Below are positions 23,846 through 32,901 of a stretch of DNA of 46,851 nucleotides, one piece after another. The notes under the pieces were generated by a model, which was given only the letters and a program-made list of their open reading frames with translations, searched no databases and was not told the origin of the DNA. The DNA lies in NCBI GenBank assembly GCA_964477035.1, contig CAYZCW010000016.1, positions 1 to 46,851 on the forward strand. The letters run 5' to 3'. The stretch comes from SLSG01 sp964477035 (GTDB lineage Bacteria; Bacteroidota; Bacteroidia; Bacteroidales; UBA7960). The position numbers and the translations under genes are program-made. The first letter of the stretch is position 1; the number at the start of each line of letters is the position of its first letter.

Positions 23846-25063
23846 ATGAACAGGAAACAACTTCTGAACGAGGCCATCCGGCACCTGCAGGTGCTGTGCA
23901 CCGACATCGGAAACCGGGCCGTGGGCAGCCGGGGCAACCGACAGGCTACGGACTACTTCCGCGACCAGCTGCGGGCTCATGACTGGCTGGTGGAAGAAAC
24001 GCCCCTGGAGGTGATGGACTGGCACAGCGATGGCGCCAGCCTGGAATGCGGGCATGAATCCTTCGAGGTGTTCTCCGGCCCCTATTCCCTGGGATGCTCT
24101 GCGGAGGGCGAACTCGCCGAGGCGTCCTGCGTGGAGGAGATCGAAGGGACCGGTCTGCACGGCAAGATCCTGCTGCTGCACGGGGCCGTTGCCGCCGAGC
24201 AGGTCATGCCCAAGAACTTCGTATTCTACAACCCCGAAGAGCACCGGCGCATCATTGCCGCCCTGGAAAAAAGCGGGGTGAAGGCCCTTGCCTGCGCCAC
24301 CGGGCGCAACGCAGCCCTGGCCGGGGGGAGCTATCCCTTCCCCCTGTTCGAGGACGGGGACTTCGACATTCCCAACGTCTACATGAAAGACATCGAAGGG
24401 GCCCGCCTCCTGAACTGTGTGGGGCGCTCCGTGCGGCTCGAATCCCGGGCCCGGCGCATCCCCGAAACCGCCTTCAACGTGCTGGGGCGCAAAGGGGACA
24501 GCGGGGACAGGCGCCTTGTCATCTCCGCCCACATCGACGCCAAGAAGGGAAGCCCGGGGGCCATCGACAATGCCACGGGGGTCGCCGTCCTGCTGCTGCT
24601 GGCCGGGCTGCTGAAAGATTACCTGGGCCACATCCCGGTGGAGCTGGTTGCCTTCAACGGGGAGGACTACTACGCCGCCCCGGGGCAGATGAAGTACCTT
24701 GAACAGCACCAGGGACGGTTCGACCAGGTGCTGCTGAACATCAACATCGACGGGGCCGGGTACAAGGAAGGGCCCTCGGCCTTCTCGCCCTTCGGGCTGG
24801 ACGGTGCATGGCAGCAGGCCTTCGACCAGGTCCTGCAGAAGCATCCGACAATCATCCAGGGAGGCCCCTGGTACCAGGGCGACCACAGCATCTTCCTGCA
24901 GGCAGGCCGCCCGGCCATTGCCGTCACCTCGGCCTGGTTCCTGGAACACCTCGACACGCAGGACATCACCCATACCCCGAGGGACAACCCGGGCATCGTG
25001 GAAGAGGAGCGCCTCGTGGAGCTGGCACTGGCGATCCGGGATCTGGTCCTGTGGATACATTGA
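23846..25063 (+). CDS. M28-family zinc peptidase
   Basis: The 405-residue protein has the M28 metal set: ISAHIDAKKGSPGAIDNATG (His229, Asp241 as bridging ligand), AFNGEDYY (catalytic Glu273 with Asp274), NINIDGAG (Asp302) and GDHSIFLQAGRPAIAVTS with the late His. An inserted PA-like region lies at about 60-200 (GKILLLHGAVAAEQVM). There is no signal peptide. Family members are aminopeptidases or carboxypeptidases; the exact activity is unknown. Confidence 0.88.
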   Translation: MNRKQLLNEAIRHLQVLCTDIGNRAVGSRGNRQATDYFRDQLRAHDWLVEETPLEVMDWHSDGASLECGHESFEVFSGPYSLGCSAEGELAEASCVEEIEGTGLHGKILLLHGAVAAEQVMPKNFVFYNPEEHRRIIAALEKSGVKALACATGRNAALAGGSYPFPLFEDGDFDIPNVYMKDIEGARLLNCVGRSVRLESRARRIPETAFNVLGRKGDSGDRRLVISAHIDAKKGSPGAIDNATGVAVLLLLAGLLKDYLGHIPVELVAFNGEDYYAAPGQMKYLEQHQGRFDQVLLNINIDGAGYKEGPSAFSPFGLDGAWQQAFDQVLQKHPTIIQGGPWYQGDHSIFLQAGRPAIAVTSAWFLEHLDTQDITHTPRDNPGIVEEERLVELALAIRDLVLWIH

Positions 25064-25072
25064 ATTTCTTCC

Positions 25073-25080
25073 TACATTTA
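25073..25080 (+). promoter_or_regulatory. Candidate -7 element of the metallo-beta-lactamase operon
   Basis: TACATTTA differs from TAnnTTTG in its last base and lies 20 bases before the ATG at 25101. At the expected -33 place the sequence is GTG rather than TTG. A weak promoter at most. Confidence 0.3.
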
Positions 25081-25100
25081 GGGCTTGAATTGACAGGCAA

Positions 25101-25877
25101 ATGATCAATCTGAAAAGAGCGGCCCGGTCCGCCTCCCTGCTGCTGGCGATGGCATTGGCAATGCCCGCCGCCGGCGCACAGACCCATCCGACGATCGTCA
25201 TCGACAAAGACCTTCAACTGGTCTCCCTGGGGGATTCTGTCTTTGTGCATGTGAGCTGGTTCGAAGCGGAGGGATGGGGCCGGTTTTCGTCCAACGGCCT
25301 CGTGCTGGTACGACGCGGGCGTGCCCTGATGGTGGACACCCCGATGACCAATGAACTGACAGAACGACTCACCCGCTATCTGGAGGATTCGCTTAAGGCC
25401 CGGACTGCCATCCTGGTTGCCGGGCACTTCCATGACGATTGCATCGGCGGCCTGGAGCATGTGCACGCCATGGGGGCTGAATCTGTCGCCAGTGGATTGA
25501 CAGCCGGACTCTGCCGGGACAGGGGATTGCCGGTTCCCAGGATCCTGTTCGACGGCTCCCTCTCCATCGATTTTGAAGGCGAGCGGGTGGAATGCCGCTA
25601 TTTCGGGGGCGGGCATACGACCGACAACGTCACCGTCTGGATCCCGGACAGCGGCATCCTTTTCGGCGGATGCCTGGTCCGGGCGGCCTCCTTCCAGGGC
25701 CTGGGCAACCTGGCCGATGCCGTGGTGGAGGAATGGGACATGACCGTCAGGCGGGTCCTGGGGGCCTATCCGGAGGCGCGCATCGTGATCCCCGGACACG
25801 GAGACTCCGGGGGACCCGAACTTTTGATGCATACCGTCAGGCAGGTGGAACAAGAGAAAAGCCGCCGGCAGCCATGA
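25101..25877 (+). CDS. Subclass B1 metallo-beta-lactamase
   Basis: The 258-residue protein has a signal peptide (cleavage near PAAGAQ, residue 26) and the complete B1 zinc set: GHFHDDCIGG gives His109, His111 and Asp113 (HxHxD); GGGHTTDNVTVWIP gives His172; LFGGCLVRA gives Cys191; PGHG gives His233. Cys191 and the HTTDN loop separate B1 from B2, B3 and generic MBL-fold hydrolases. Length and periplasmic export also fit. It should hydrolyse penicillins, cephalosporins and carbapenems in the periplasm, though activity is not proven by sequence. It is the first gene of a tightly overlapped operon, with its TGA overlapping the next ATG. Confidence 0.9.
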   Translation: MINLKRAARSASLLLAMALAMPAAGAQTHPTIVIDKDLQLVSLGDSVFVHVSWFEAEGWGRFSSNGLVLVRRGRALMVDTPMTNELTERLTRYLEDSLKARTAILVAGHFHDDCIGGLEHVHAMGAESVASGLTAGLCRDRGLPVPRILFDGSLSIDFEGERVECRYFGGGHTTDNVTVWIPDSGILFGGCLVRAASFQGLGNLADAVVEEWDMTVRRVLGAYPEARIVIPGHGDSGGPELLMHTVRQVEQEKSRRQP

Positions 25878-26710
25878 AACACCGCCAAGTAATCCCTACA
25901 AACCCGCGGCAGCCGGCGGACCTGTCCGACGAGCTCCCCTTCTGGTCTGCCCCTTTCGGGCTGAAGCTGCTCGGGAACGTGCGCTACCGCAAAGGGATCA
26001 CGGCCCTGGACATTGGCTGCGGCACGGGCTTCCCGCTCACCGAGCTGGCCATGAGGCTGGGCGAAAGCTGCCGGGTGATCGGGCTGGACCCCTGGGAGGC
26101 GGGCCTCGACAGGGCACGCCGCAAGATCGAAGGCTTCGGCATCACCCAGGCGGAGCTGATCGCGGGCGTGGCGGAGCAGATCCCGCTGGAGGACGCCTCG
26201 GTCGACCTGGTCGTGAGCAACAACGGCCTGAACAATGTGCAGGACCTGAGCCAGGTGCTCCATGAATGCGCCAGGGTGCTCAAACCCGGGGGGCAGTTTC
26301 TGCAGACGGTGAACCTGGACGGCACGATGATGGCGTTCTACGATGTCATGGAGCAGGTGCTGAACGAAACCGGCCTGGAGGAATGCATCGACACCATGCG
26401 CGCGCACATCCGCAAAAAGCGCCTGCCGCTGGAGGCATTCCTGGAACGGATCAAAGAGCATGGTTTTTTCGTCGGACGGGTCCTCCATGACGAGTTTCAT
26501 TATACCTTTGTGGACGGAACCAGCATGTTGCGGCATCATGGCATCCGCACGGACTTTGCGGCAAGCTGGAGGGAGATCGTCCCCGGGGACAGGCGGGACA
26601 AGATCTTTGCGCTCATCGAGGCGCGCATCAACCAATTGGCGGAGGAGCAGGGCCGCTTCACCCTGAGTGTGCCCTTCGTGGTGATCGACGCCGTCAGGAA
26701 TGCAGGATAG
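25874..26710 (+). CDS. Class I SAM-dependent methyltransferase
   Basis: The 278-residue protein has the Rossmann methyltransferase motifs: ALDIGCGTGFPLTELAMRLG (motif I), VIGLDPW (motif II) and VDLVVSNNGLNNV (motif IV-like). ATG 25874 overlaps the metallo-beta-lactamase stop by 4 bases. A longer frame upstream lies inside that gene and is not used. The acceptor is unknown. The C-terminal half (MRAHIRKKRLPLEAFLERIKEHGF) is unrelated to ubiquinone methyltransferases. Confidence 0.87.
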   Translation: MKHRQVIPTNPRQPADLSDELPFWSAPFGLKLLGNVRYRKGITALDIGCGTGFPLTELAMRLGESCRVIGLDPWEAGLDRARRKIEGFGITQAELIAGVAEQIPLEDASVDLVVSNNGLNNVQDLSQVLHECARVLKPGGQFLQTVNLDGTMMAFYDVMEQVLNETGLEECIDTMRAHIRKKRLPLEAFLERIKEHGFFVGRVLHDEFHYTFVDGTSMLRHHGIRTDFAASWREIVPGDRRDKIFALIEARINQLAEEQGRFTLSVPFVVIDAVRNAG

Positions 26711-26713
26711 CCT

Positions 26714-27235
26714 ATGGAAGCCCATGTACAAGTCGGCGATGTCCGCCTGCGGGAGTTAACGGAAGCGGACCTGCCCCTGCTCGCCGGTTACGCAAACAAC
26801 CCGAAGGTCAGCCGGAACCTCCGGGACGCTTTCCCCAGTCCGTATACACTGGAAGACGCGAGGACATTCAAACGGATGACCGACGCCCAGGATCCGAAAA
26901 CCGCATTCGCCATTGAATACCGGGGCGCCTATGCCGGAAACATCAGCCTGACCCCCGGGATGGATGTGTACCGCAGGGGGGCGGAAATCGGTTATTTCGT
27001 CGGGGAACCTTTCTGGAACAAGGGAATCGCCACCCGGGCCGTCAGGCTGATGGTCGCCCGGGGCTTTGAAAGCCTTGGTCTGGTGCGCATCCATACGGGG
27101 GTATTCAGCTACAACACGGCCTCCATGAGGGTCCTGGAAAAATGCGGCTTCGCCCTGGAAGGGATTGCCAGGCTGGCCGTTGAAAAAAACGGCGCTCTCT
27201 GGGACGAGTACCGCTACGCCATACTGAAAACATGA
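26714..27235 (+). CDS. RimJ/RimL-type GNAT acetyltransferase
   Basis: The 173-residue protein has VRLRELTEADLPLLAGYANNPKVSRNLRD at the N-terminus and the acetyl-CoA loop EPFWNKGIATRAVRLM (K/R-G-I-A). It then has IHTGVFSYNTASMRVLEKCGFALEG, typical of GNATs acting on ribosomal protein N-termini or small molecules. It starts 3 bases after the methyltransferase stop. Confidence 0.9.
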   Translation: MEAHVQVGDVRLRELTEADLPLLAGYANNPKVSRNLRDAFPSPYTLEDARTFKRMTDAQDPKTAFAIEYRGAYAGNISLTPGMDVYRRGAEIGYFVGEPFWNKGIATRAVRLMVARGFESLGLVRIHTGVFSYNTASMRVLEKCGFALEGIARLAVEKNGALWDEYRYAILKT

Positions 27236-28110
27236 TGAAAACAAGCCTTATGCTCACCTTACTGCATTGGATCATCCTTTCGGTGGTCCTGGTCTTCGTT
27301 CTGGGAGCCGCCCTGACGGCCTTCGGCAGCTGGTCGTTCCAGCGTATGGCCGGCCGGGAAACGGCGGAGCTCCTGTCCCGGGCCGGTCAGGCTACCCCCC
27401 CTGCCCTGCAGCAGGAAGACATCCAGGGCCTGCCCGGGCCGGTGCAGCGTTGGCTGCGACGCTCCGGCGCCCTGAGCCGGCCCGCAATCCATACCGGGAG
27501 GGTGGTGCAGCGGGCCCGCATGAGACTCCGGCCGGAACAGGAAACATGGTACGGGGCCGCGGCCCTGCAGTATACGACCACGGAGCCGCCGGCCTTCATC
27601 TGGACGGTCGATGTGCGCATGAATGCCCTGCTGCACTTCCGGGGACGTGACCGGATGGTGGACGGGCAGGGAGAAATGCTCATCAAGGTGAACTCCCTCC
27701 TCCCGGTGGTCAACGAAAAGGGGGACATGCTCAGCGAAGGGACCCTGCAACGGTATCTGGGGGAGCTGGTGTGGTTTCCTTCCCTGGCCGCCAGTCCGCA
27801 TATCCGGTGGGAGGCCCTCGACAGCTTTTCGGCCCGGGCCACCATTACCCTGGACGGCACCAGCGGCAGCGGCACCTTTTATTTTGATGAGCAGGGCGAT
27901 TTCGTGCGCTTCTCGGCCATGCGGTACATGGAGAATGTCCCCGGGGCGGAGCGCCACGAATGGGTGCTGACGGTCAACGGCTACAAGACCTTCGGGGGCC
28001 TGCGGGTACCCTCCGACATGGAGGCCACCTGGAAGCTGCCCCAGGGCGACTGGACCTGGCTGCAGCTGGAGATCGAAGACATACAATACAACCAGGCGCC
28101 CCCGGCATGA
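27232..28110 (+). CDS. DUF6544-like membrane-anchored protein
   Basis: The 292-residue protein has one N-terminal TM helix (WIILSVVLVFVLGAALTAFGSW). A globular domain follows with LPGPVQRWLRRSGAL, EQETWYGAAALQY, TEPPAFIWTVDV and QRYLGELVWFPSLAASP, the pattern I associate with DUF6544, a family of unknown function. It starts in an ATGA overlap with the GNAT gene and ends in one with the next methyltransferase. Confidence 0.75.
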   Translation: MMKTSLMLTLLHWIILSVVLVFVLGAALTAFGSWSFQRMAGRETAELLSRAGQATPPALQQEDIQGLPGPVQRWLRRSGALSRPAIHTGRVVQRARMRLRPEQETWYGAAALQYTTTEPPAFIWTVDVRMNALLHFRGRDRMVDGQGEMLIKVNSLLPVVNEKGDMLSEGTLQRYLGELVWFPSLAASPHIRWEALDSFSARATITLDGTSGSGTFYFDEQGDFVRFSAMRYMENVPGAERHEWVLTVNGYKTFGGLRVPSDMEATWKLPQGDWTWLQLEIEDIQYNQAPPA

Positions 28111-28904
28111 CAACACAAGGCCTGTCCATCGAAGAAAGCGTGGTCCGTGCCATGGACGGCACCGACCCGGGTATCTATCCCTTCCTGCCCTACATCCTGC
28201 AGGACATCTGGGAGATCGGGACCGATCCCGCCATGGTGATCCGGCTGATGCGGGCCCACTTCGGCGATTGCACAGGGCTGCAGGTGCTCGACCTGGGCTG
28301 CGGCAAGGGCGCCGTGTCGGTCCGACTGGCCAGCCGCCTGGGATGCCGGTGCCACGGCATCGACGCCGTGCCGGAATTCATCCGTATTGCACGGGAAAAG
28401 GCGGCCGAATACGGGGTCTCTTCGCTGTGCCGGTTCGAGGTGGGTGACATCCGGGAGCAGGTGCATGGGCTGCCCCCAAGCGACGCCATCATCCTGGGGG
28501 CGATCGGTCCGGTGCTGGGCGACTGGAGGCAAAGCCTGCGCTCCCTGTCAGGGATTCTGGCCCCGGGGGGCGTCATCATCGCGGACGATGGCTTTATAGA
28601 GGACGGCAGCGATTTCAGCCACCCCCTCATCCTCAAAAAGGGAGAGCTCCTGGAACAGATCGACCAGGCAGGGATGCGGATGAGCGAAAGCCTGACCGTT
28701 GAAAGGGAAAGGATCCTGAGGGATGAGGCGAAGATCTTCACCAGCCTGCACAGGCGCTGCCTGGAGCTGGCCGCGCGCCACGCGGACAAGGCAGGCCTGT
28801 TTCATGACTATATCCGGAACCAGGAAAAGGAAGGGCAGGTGAATGCCGACCGGATCACCTGCGCCGTCCTGGCCATCGTAAAAAACCAACACAGCAACCC
28901 ATGA
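28107..28904 (+). CDS. Class I SAM-dependent methyltransferase
   Basis: The 265-residue protein has LQVLDLGCGKGAVSVRLASRLG (motif I), CHGIDAVPEF (motif II) and SDAIILGAIGP (motif IV). The ATG at 28107 lies in the TGA overlap of the preceding gene; the frame open further upstream belongs to a shadow of that gene. It is unlike the first methyltransferase of the operon outside the Rossmann core. The substrate is unknown. Confidence 0.87.
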   Translation: MTTQGLSIEESVVRAMDGTDPGIYPFLPYILQDIWEIGTDPAMVIRLMRAHFGDCTGLQVLDLGCGKGAVSVRLASRLGCRCHGIDAVPEFIRIAREKAAEYGVSSLCRFEVGDIREQVHGLPPSDAIILGAIGPVLGDWRQSLRSLSGILAPGGVIIADDGFIEDGSDFSHPLILKKGELLEQIDQAGMRMSESLTVERERILRDEAKIFTSLHRRCLELAARHADKAGLFHDYIRNQEKEGQVNADRITCAVLAIVKNQHSNP

Positions 28905-30433
28905 GACATATTCTGACCACCCTGGCCCTGCTGGCCTTGTTTTCGGCCTGCAGCAGGGCCCCGCAGCCATTTGAGTTCACCTTTCAGGGGCATGTGCCGG
29001 GCATCGAATCCGGTCACATTTACATCTCCGAAAGCCGCAGGCTGGGAGACGAGATCATGATCCCGGTCAACGACCACCGCTTCGAATACCACGGCACGGC
29101 CGACCACCTATACGGCACCATGGCCTTCCTGAGCATGGAACTGGGGGATGTGTTCGAGTTTGTGGTGGAACCGGGGGTGATCGAGGTGGAGCTGGACACC
29201 GAATCCATGTGGCAGGGCTCCCGGGTCCTGCAGGGCCCCTACAACCTGGCCATGCAGGAGGCCCGTCCGGCACTGATGGAACGCTTCGCCGCGGCCGACA
29301 CCGAATCCCCGGAGACCCACCGGGAGCTGCTGGCCTGGGGCCTGGAGCATGCCGACAATTTTCTAAGCATCAGCATGTTCAGCACATGGGTACAGCATTT
29401 TGATTTTTTCAGCACGGAGCAGGTGGCACGCTACCTCAAGGCCGTCAGGGACCCGGCCTTGCGGCACTCCCGCGAGTTCATCGAGCTGCGCTCCCAGTGG
29501 CTGGCCATGAAGGATCCCATGAACCGGCCCGGGGAGCGGGCGGCGGACTTCCAACTGGCTGATGCCGCCGGCGACCTGGTGGCCTTCCGTTCTGTCTCTG
29601 AAGGCAGCCTCACCTACGTGGAGAAGTCGGGCTCCTGGTGCGGCAACTCCACCCGGGAGAGCCGGCAGCTGCTGCCCCTTTACGAGCGTTACCGCGACCA
29701 GGGACTGCAGATTGTGACCATCGTGCCGGAGTCCCGGCACGGGCGATGGCTCCGGTGGCTGGAGGAGGAACAACTCCCCTGGGTCAACCTGGTGGAGCTG
29801 GATGCGGACGTGGCCCGCAGGGGGTCGAGCCTGTCGGAGCAGTTGTTTCGTGAAGGCAACTACCTGGTGGACGAAGAGGGGACCGTCCTGGCCACGGGCC
29901 TCACCGCGGCCCTGCTCGAAGAGGAGCTGATGCGCCGCTTCGAACCCGGGGCCTTTGCGGCCTACGAGGCGGCCAAGTGGGAGATGCCCGAAGGGGTGCG
30001 CATCCTGGACCGGGACGGGCCCATCCGTTCCCTGGAGGAGCTCGTGGCGCGCCTGGGCACCGGCAGGCCTTTTTTGATCGACTGCTGGGCCACCTGGTGC
30101 AGCCCCTGCCTGGAAGAGTTCAAGCACAACGACGCCCTGAAAAGTTTTCTGGCGGCGGCCGGGGTAGACATCGTCTACATCAGCTTCGACCGTCACGAGG
30201 AGGAGACCACCTGGCTGCGCTTCCTCAGGGAGCAGAACCTAACCGGCGCCCACCTGCGCCATAACGAGGAGCTGGCTGCGGAGCTGATGCGCCAGGGCTT
30301 CGGCGGGGCCCTGCCCACTTACATGATCGCCGGTGCCGGAGGAGAGATCCTGGCGGGTGCCGCCCGCCGCCCCAGCCAGGGGGAGGCACTCTACCGGCAG
30401 ATCGAGGAAACCCTTAATCTTAACATGCCGTGA
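28901..30433 (+). CDS. Tandem-thioredoxin lipoprotein (TlpA/ResA type)
   Basis: The 510-residue protein is a lipoprotein (LLALFSAC, lipid Cys17). It has an N-terminal DUF4369-like domain (about 22-105), a helical linker, then two thioredoxin-like domains. The first (about 210-340) carries KSGSWCGNST: Cys247 is kept, but Ser250 replaces the second cysteine. The second (about 370-505) has the canonical WATWCSPCLEEF (Cys401, Cys404) and LPTYMI with the cis-proline. The second domain should be the reducing or disulfide-exchange unit in the periplasm. The first may be a redox-inactive or sulfenate-type partner. It overlaps its neighbours by 4 bases on each side. Confidence 0.85.
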   Translation: MRHILTTLALLALFSACSRAPQPFEFTFQGHVPGIESGHIYISESRRLGDEIMIPVNDHRFEYHGTADHLYGTMAFLSMELGDVFEFVVEPGVIEVELDTESMWQGSRVLQGPYNLAMQEARPALMERFAAADTESPETHRELLAWGLEHADNFLSISMFSTWVQHFDFFSTEQVARYLKAVRDPALRHSREFIELRSQWLAMKDPMNRPGERAADFQLADAAGDLVAFRSVSEGSLTYVEKSGSWCGNSTRESRQLLPLYERYRDQGLQIVTIVPESRHGRWLRWLEEEQLPWVNLVELDADVARRGSSLSEQLFREGNYLVDEEGTVLATGLTAALLEEELMRRFEPGAFAAYEAAKWEMPEGVRILDRDGPIRSLEELVARLGTGRPFLIDCWATWCSPCLEEFKHNDALKSFLAAAGVDIVYISFDRHEEETTWLRFLREQNLTGAHLRHNEELAAELMRQGFGGALPTYMIAGAGGEILAGAARRPSQGEALYRQIEETLNLNMP

Positions 30434-31938
30434 ACAAGACCATCACCATCGTCGGGGCCGGCATGGCCGGCCTGTCGGCCGGCTGCTACGCCCAAATGAA
30501 CGGTTACCGCACCACCATCCTGGAGAGGCACTCCGTGCCCGGCGGACTATGTACCGCATGGAAACGAAAAGGCTATACCTTCGACATCAGCATGCACATG
30601 CTGACCGGCTCCTGCGGGGGCCCTTTCCACCAGATGTGGAAGGAGCTCGGGGTGGCCGGCCGTTTCCGTTTTCACTACCACGACCATACGGCCCGGGTGG
30701 AAGGATTGAGGGACGCCCTGCTGATCACGACCGACCGCGCAAAGCTGGAAGCCGCCATGCTGGCCATTTCCCCATCCGACGAAAAGCAAATCAAAGCCTT
30801 TACAAAGCTGGTCTTCGGCCCGGACATGATGCCTGCGGCCAGCCTGAAGCCGGCCCCAATCCGCGGGCTGTGGGACAGGCTGAGGGTCCTTCCCGCCATC
30901 CTGCCGGTTCTGCCCGTTTTCGCCAGATACAAGAACAAGACCTTGCAGGAATTTGCGGAAGGGTTTCGGCATCCCTTCCTGAGGCAGGCCGTGCGTTTTT
31001 TTATGGACTCGCCAGGCTGGCCGATGCCGGATTTCCCGGCTGTGGCCATGGCCGGATTCATGAGAAGCGGGGTGACGGAAGCAGGCGTCCCCCTGGGGGG
31101 GTCGCAGCAGGTGGCCTTCCACCTGGCGGAATACTATCAACGCCTCGGGGGGGAGATCCGTTATGGCAAGCAGGTGGACGGGCTGTTGATCAGCGGGGAC
31201 CGTGTCGGGGGCGTTCGACTGTCAGACGGCAGTGAGCTGGCATCGGACGAGGTCGTCTGGGCCGCGGACGGGCAGACCCTCATTTACCGCATCCTTCAGG
31301 AGCGCTACATCGATGACAGGATACGCCATATGTATGAGCACTGGACGCCGGTCAAACCCATCGTGCATGTGATGCTGGGGGTGAACCGGGATCTTTCGGC
31401 TGAGCCCCACAGTATCCTGATGGAGCTGGAAGAACCCGTGCGGGTGGGTGGCCGCGACTTTCCATGGATCACCCTCCTGCACCACTGCTTCGACAAGAGC
31501 ATGGCCCCGCAGGGCAAGTCGGTACTGGAGGTATGGTTCGATACCGAATACGAATACTGGGAGGAGCTGGCGCGCGACCAGGGCGCATACAGGGCAGAGA
31601 AGGAACGCATCCTCCGGGAGGTGCTTGACCGGCTGGAAAGGCGCTGGCCCGGCATCAGCGGGCAGGTGGAGGTGGCGGACGTGCCCACCCCGGCCACCTA
31701 TGTCCGCTATACCGGCAACTGGAAGGGCTCTCCCGACGGCTGGTACATCAACCCCGCCAACATGAACCAACAGGATCCCTTACGGCATCTGCCCGGTCTG
31801 GCAGGGCTGCACATGGCCGGGCAGTGGACGGCCCCTTTCACCGGCACGGTGATCGCCGCCCTGTCAGGAAGGCAGGTGATCGAGCTCCTGTGTCACCGCG
31901 ATCAAAAGGCTTTCACGGCCCGGGCTCCGGGCCTGTAA
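30430..31938 (+). CDS. CrtI/phytoene-desaturase-like FAD-dependent oxidoreductase
   Basis: The 502-residue protein starts with GTG 30430, overlapping the thioredoxin gene stop (GTGA). The N-terminus TITIVGAGMAGLSAGCYAQMNGYRTTILE is the FAD-binding Rossmann motif. It is followed by SVPGGLCTAWKRKGYTFDISMHML, the GG-doublet typical of the CrtI/RetSat family. The C-terminal GLAGLHMAGQWTAPFTGTVIAALSGR is the second FAD contact. It may act on a carotenoid, a retinoid or an unrelated lipid. No other carotenoid gene is nearby, so a pigment role is unsupported. Confidence 0.85.
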   Translation: MNKTITIVGAGMAGLSAGCYAQMNGYRTTILERHSVPGGLCTAWKRKGYTFDISMHMLTGSCGGPFHQMWKELGVAGRFRFHYHDHTARVEGLRDALLITTDRAKLEAAMLAISPSDEKQIKAFTKLVFGPDMMPAASLKPAPIRGLWDRLRVLPAILPVLPVFARYKNKTLQEFAEGFRHPFLRQAVRFFMDSPGWPMPDFPAVAMAGFMRSGVTEAGVPLGGSQQVAFHLAEYYQRLGGEIRYGKQVDGLLISGDRVGGVRLSDGSELASDEVVWAADGQTLIYRILQERYIDDRIRHMYEHWTPVKPIVHVMLGVNRDLSAEPHSILMELEEPVRVGGRDFPWITLLHHCFDKSMAPQGKSVLEVWFDTEYEYWEELARDQGAYRAEKERILREVLDRLERRWPGISGQVEVADVPTPATYVRYTGNWKGSPDGWYINPANMNQQDPLRHLPGLAGLHMAGQWTAPFTGTVIAALSGRQVIELLCHRDQKAFTARAPGL

Positions 31939-31978
31939 ACTCTGGATACGTCCTGGCATACTGGCCGGATGCAGGCCG

Positions 31979-32779
31979 CTACAGCGCAAAGAACACGTTG
32001 AGCGCCAGTCCCGGCACCTGGGCGGCCTCTTCCGAAAAGAAGTGCATATAGAACAGCCGTCCTTCCAGGCCGGATCGTCCCCCGGGGAGGGTCCAGCGCG
32101 CGCCGGCATGGAACCCGGCGGTGAAGGCGGTCATCTTCTCTGGTCCGGGCAGCAGGAACTGCACCCCTTCCACCTCCATGGACGGGTCGTTCCAGCTGAT
32201 CTGGCTGACACCCAGCCTTACCCCCAGCAGGGGCCTCAGCCCTTCCCCGGGCAGCCAGTAGTAGCTGCCTTCGGCAGAAAAGCCGGTATAGCTGATGCCT
32301 GCGCTCAGGTAGGCGGTCAGCTCGCGGGCCACGGGATCCTCCGCCTCAAAGGCATAGGAGGCCATGCGCAGCCGCCCGTCCACGTCGCTGCTGCCGATGG
32401 CCACATGCACGGAAGCCCGCAGCAGCGGTCCAAGCCAGCGGGCATAGCCGGCATCTGCCTGAAAGAGGGGCCTGCGGTAGAACACCACCGGCCCGTTCAG
32501 GAAGGACACATCGGCCTGCAACTGGTTGGTCAGGCGGGCGACCAGCTCGGTCTGCCCGTAAAACCAGACCGGCAGGGAGTCGGGCGTCCAGCCGGTAAGC
32601 ATGTCGAAACCAGGGCTGCGCATGCCCGCCCCGCCCTGGACGACGAATTCGTTGCGGAAGCTGTGGGGGGCGGGGCCCGTCACACTTTGCGCCTTCGCCG
32701 GCAAGACACACGGCAGGGACAGCGCCATCAGGGCGATGCCCGCCAGAATGCGGCGGCGGAAACCATTTGGATTTTTCAT
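31979..32779 (-). CDS. Small outer-membrane beta-barrel protein
   Basis: The 266-residue protein starts at the ATG at 32779 with a signal peptide (FRRRILAGIALMALSLPCVLPAKAQ). Aromatic amphipathic strands (GISYTGFSAEGSYYWL, LRPLLGVRLGVSQISW, FTAGFHAGARWTL, LEGRLFYMHFF) fit a barrel, and the protein ends LALNVFFAL. No family is recognised. It is a single gene with its own promoter, convergent with the upstream operon across 40 bases. The upstream start at 32914 would hide the signal peptide and is not used. Confidence 0.75.
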   Translation of the reverse strand: MKNPNGFRRRILAGIALMALSLPCVLPAKAQSVTGPAPHSFRNEFVVQGGAGMRSPGFDMLTGWTPDSLPVWFYGQTELVARLTNQLQADVSFLNGPVVFYRRPLFQADAGYARWLGPLLRASVHVAIGSSDVDGRLRMASYAFEAEDPVARELTAYLSAGISYTGFSAEGSYYWLPGEGLRPLLGVRLGVSQISWNDPSMEVEGVQFLLPGPEKMTAFTAGFHAGARWTLPGGRSGLEGRLFYMHFFSEEAAQVPGLALNVFFAL

Positions 32780-32871
32780 TATTTGTCGCTTAGCGGCCGG
32801 TGATGAGTCCAGGTGACCAGCCCGGCCATACGGTCCATGATTGCCTTTGCGTGGTCCCGACAGGACCCATG

Positions 32872-32901
32872 CAAAAATAGCCATTGCTGGCATAAAAACA
32901 A
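32872..32901 (-). promoter_or_regulatory. Bacteroidota housekeeping promoter, perfect consensus (minus strand)
   Basis: On the minus strand TTG (complement of CAA at 32899-32901) is followed after exactly 19 bases by TATTTTTG (complement of 32872-32879). It matches TTG-N19-TAnnTTTG with no mismatch, about 90 bases upstream of the outer-membrane protein gene. Expected start of transcription is near 32865. Confidence 0.8.
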
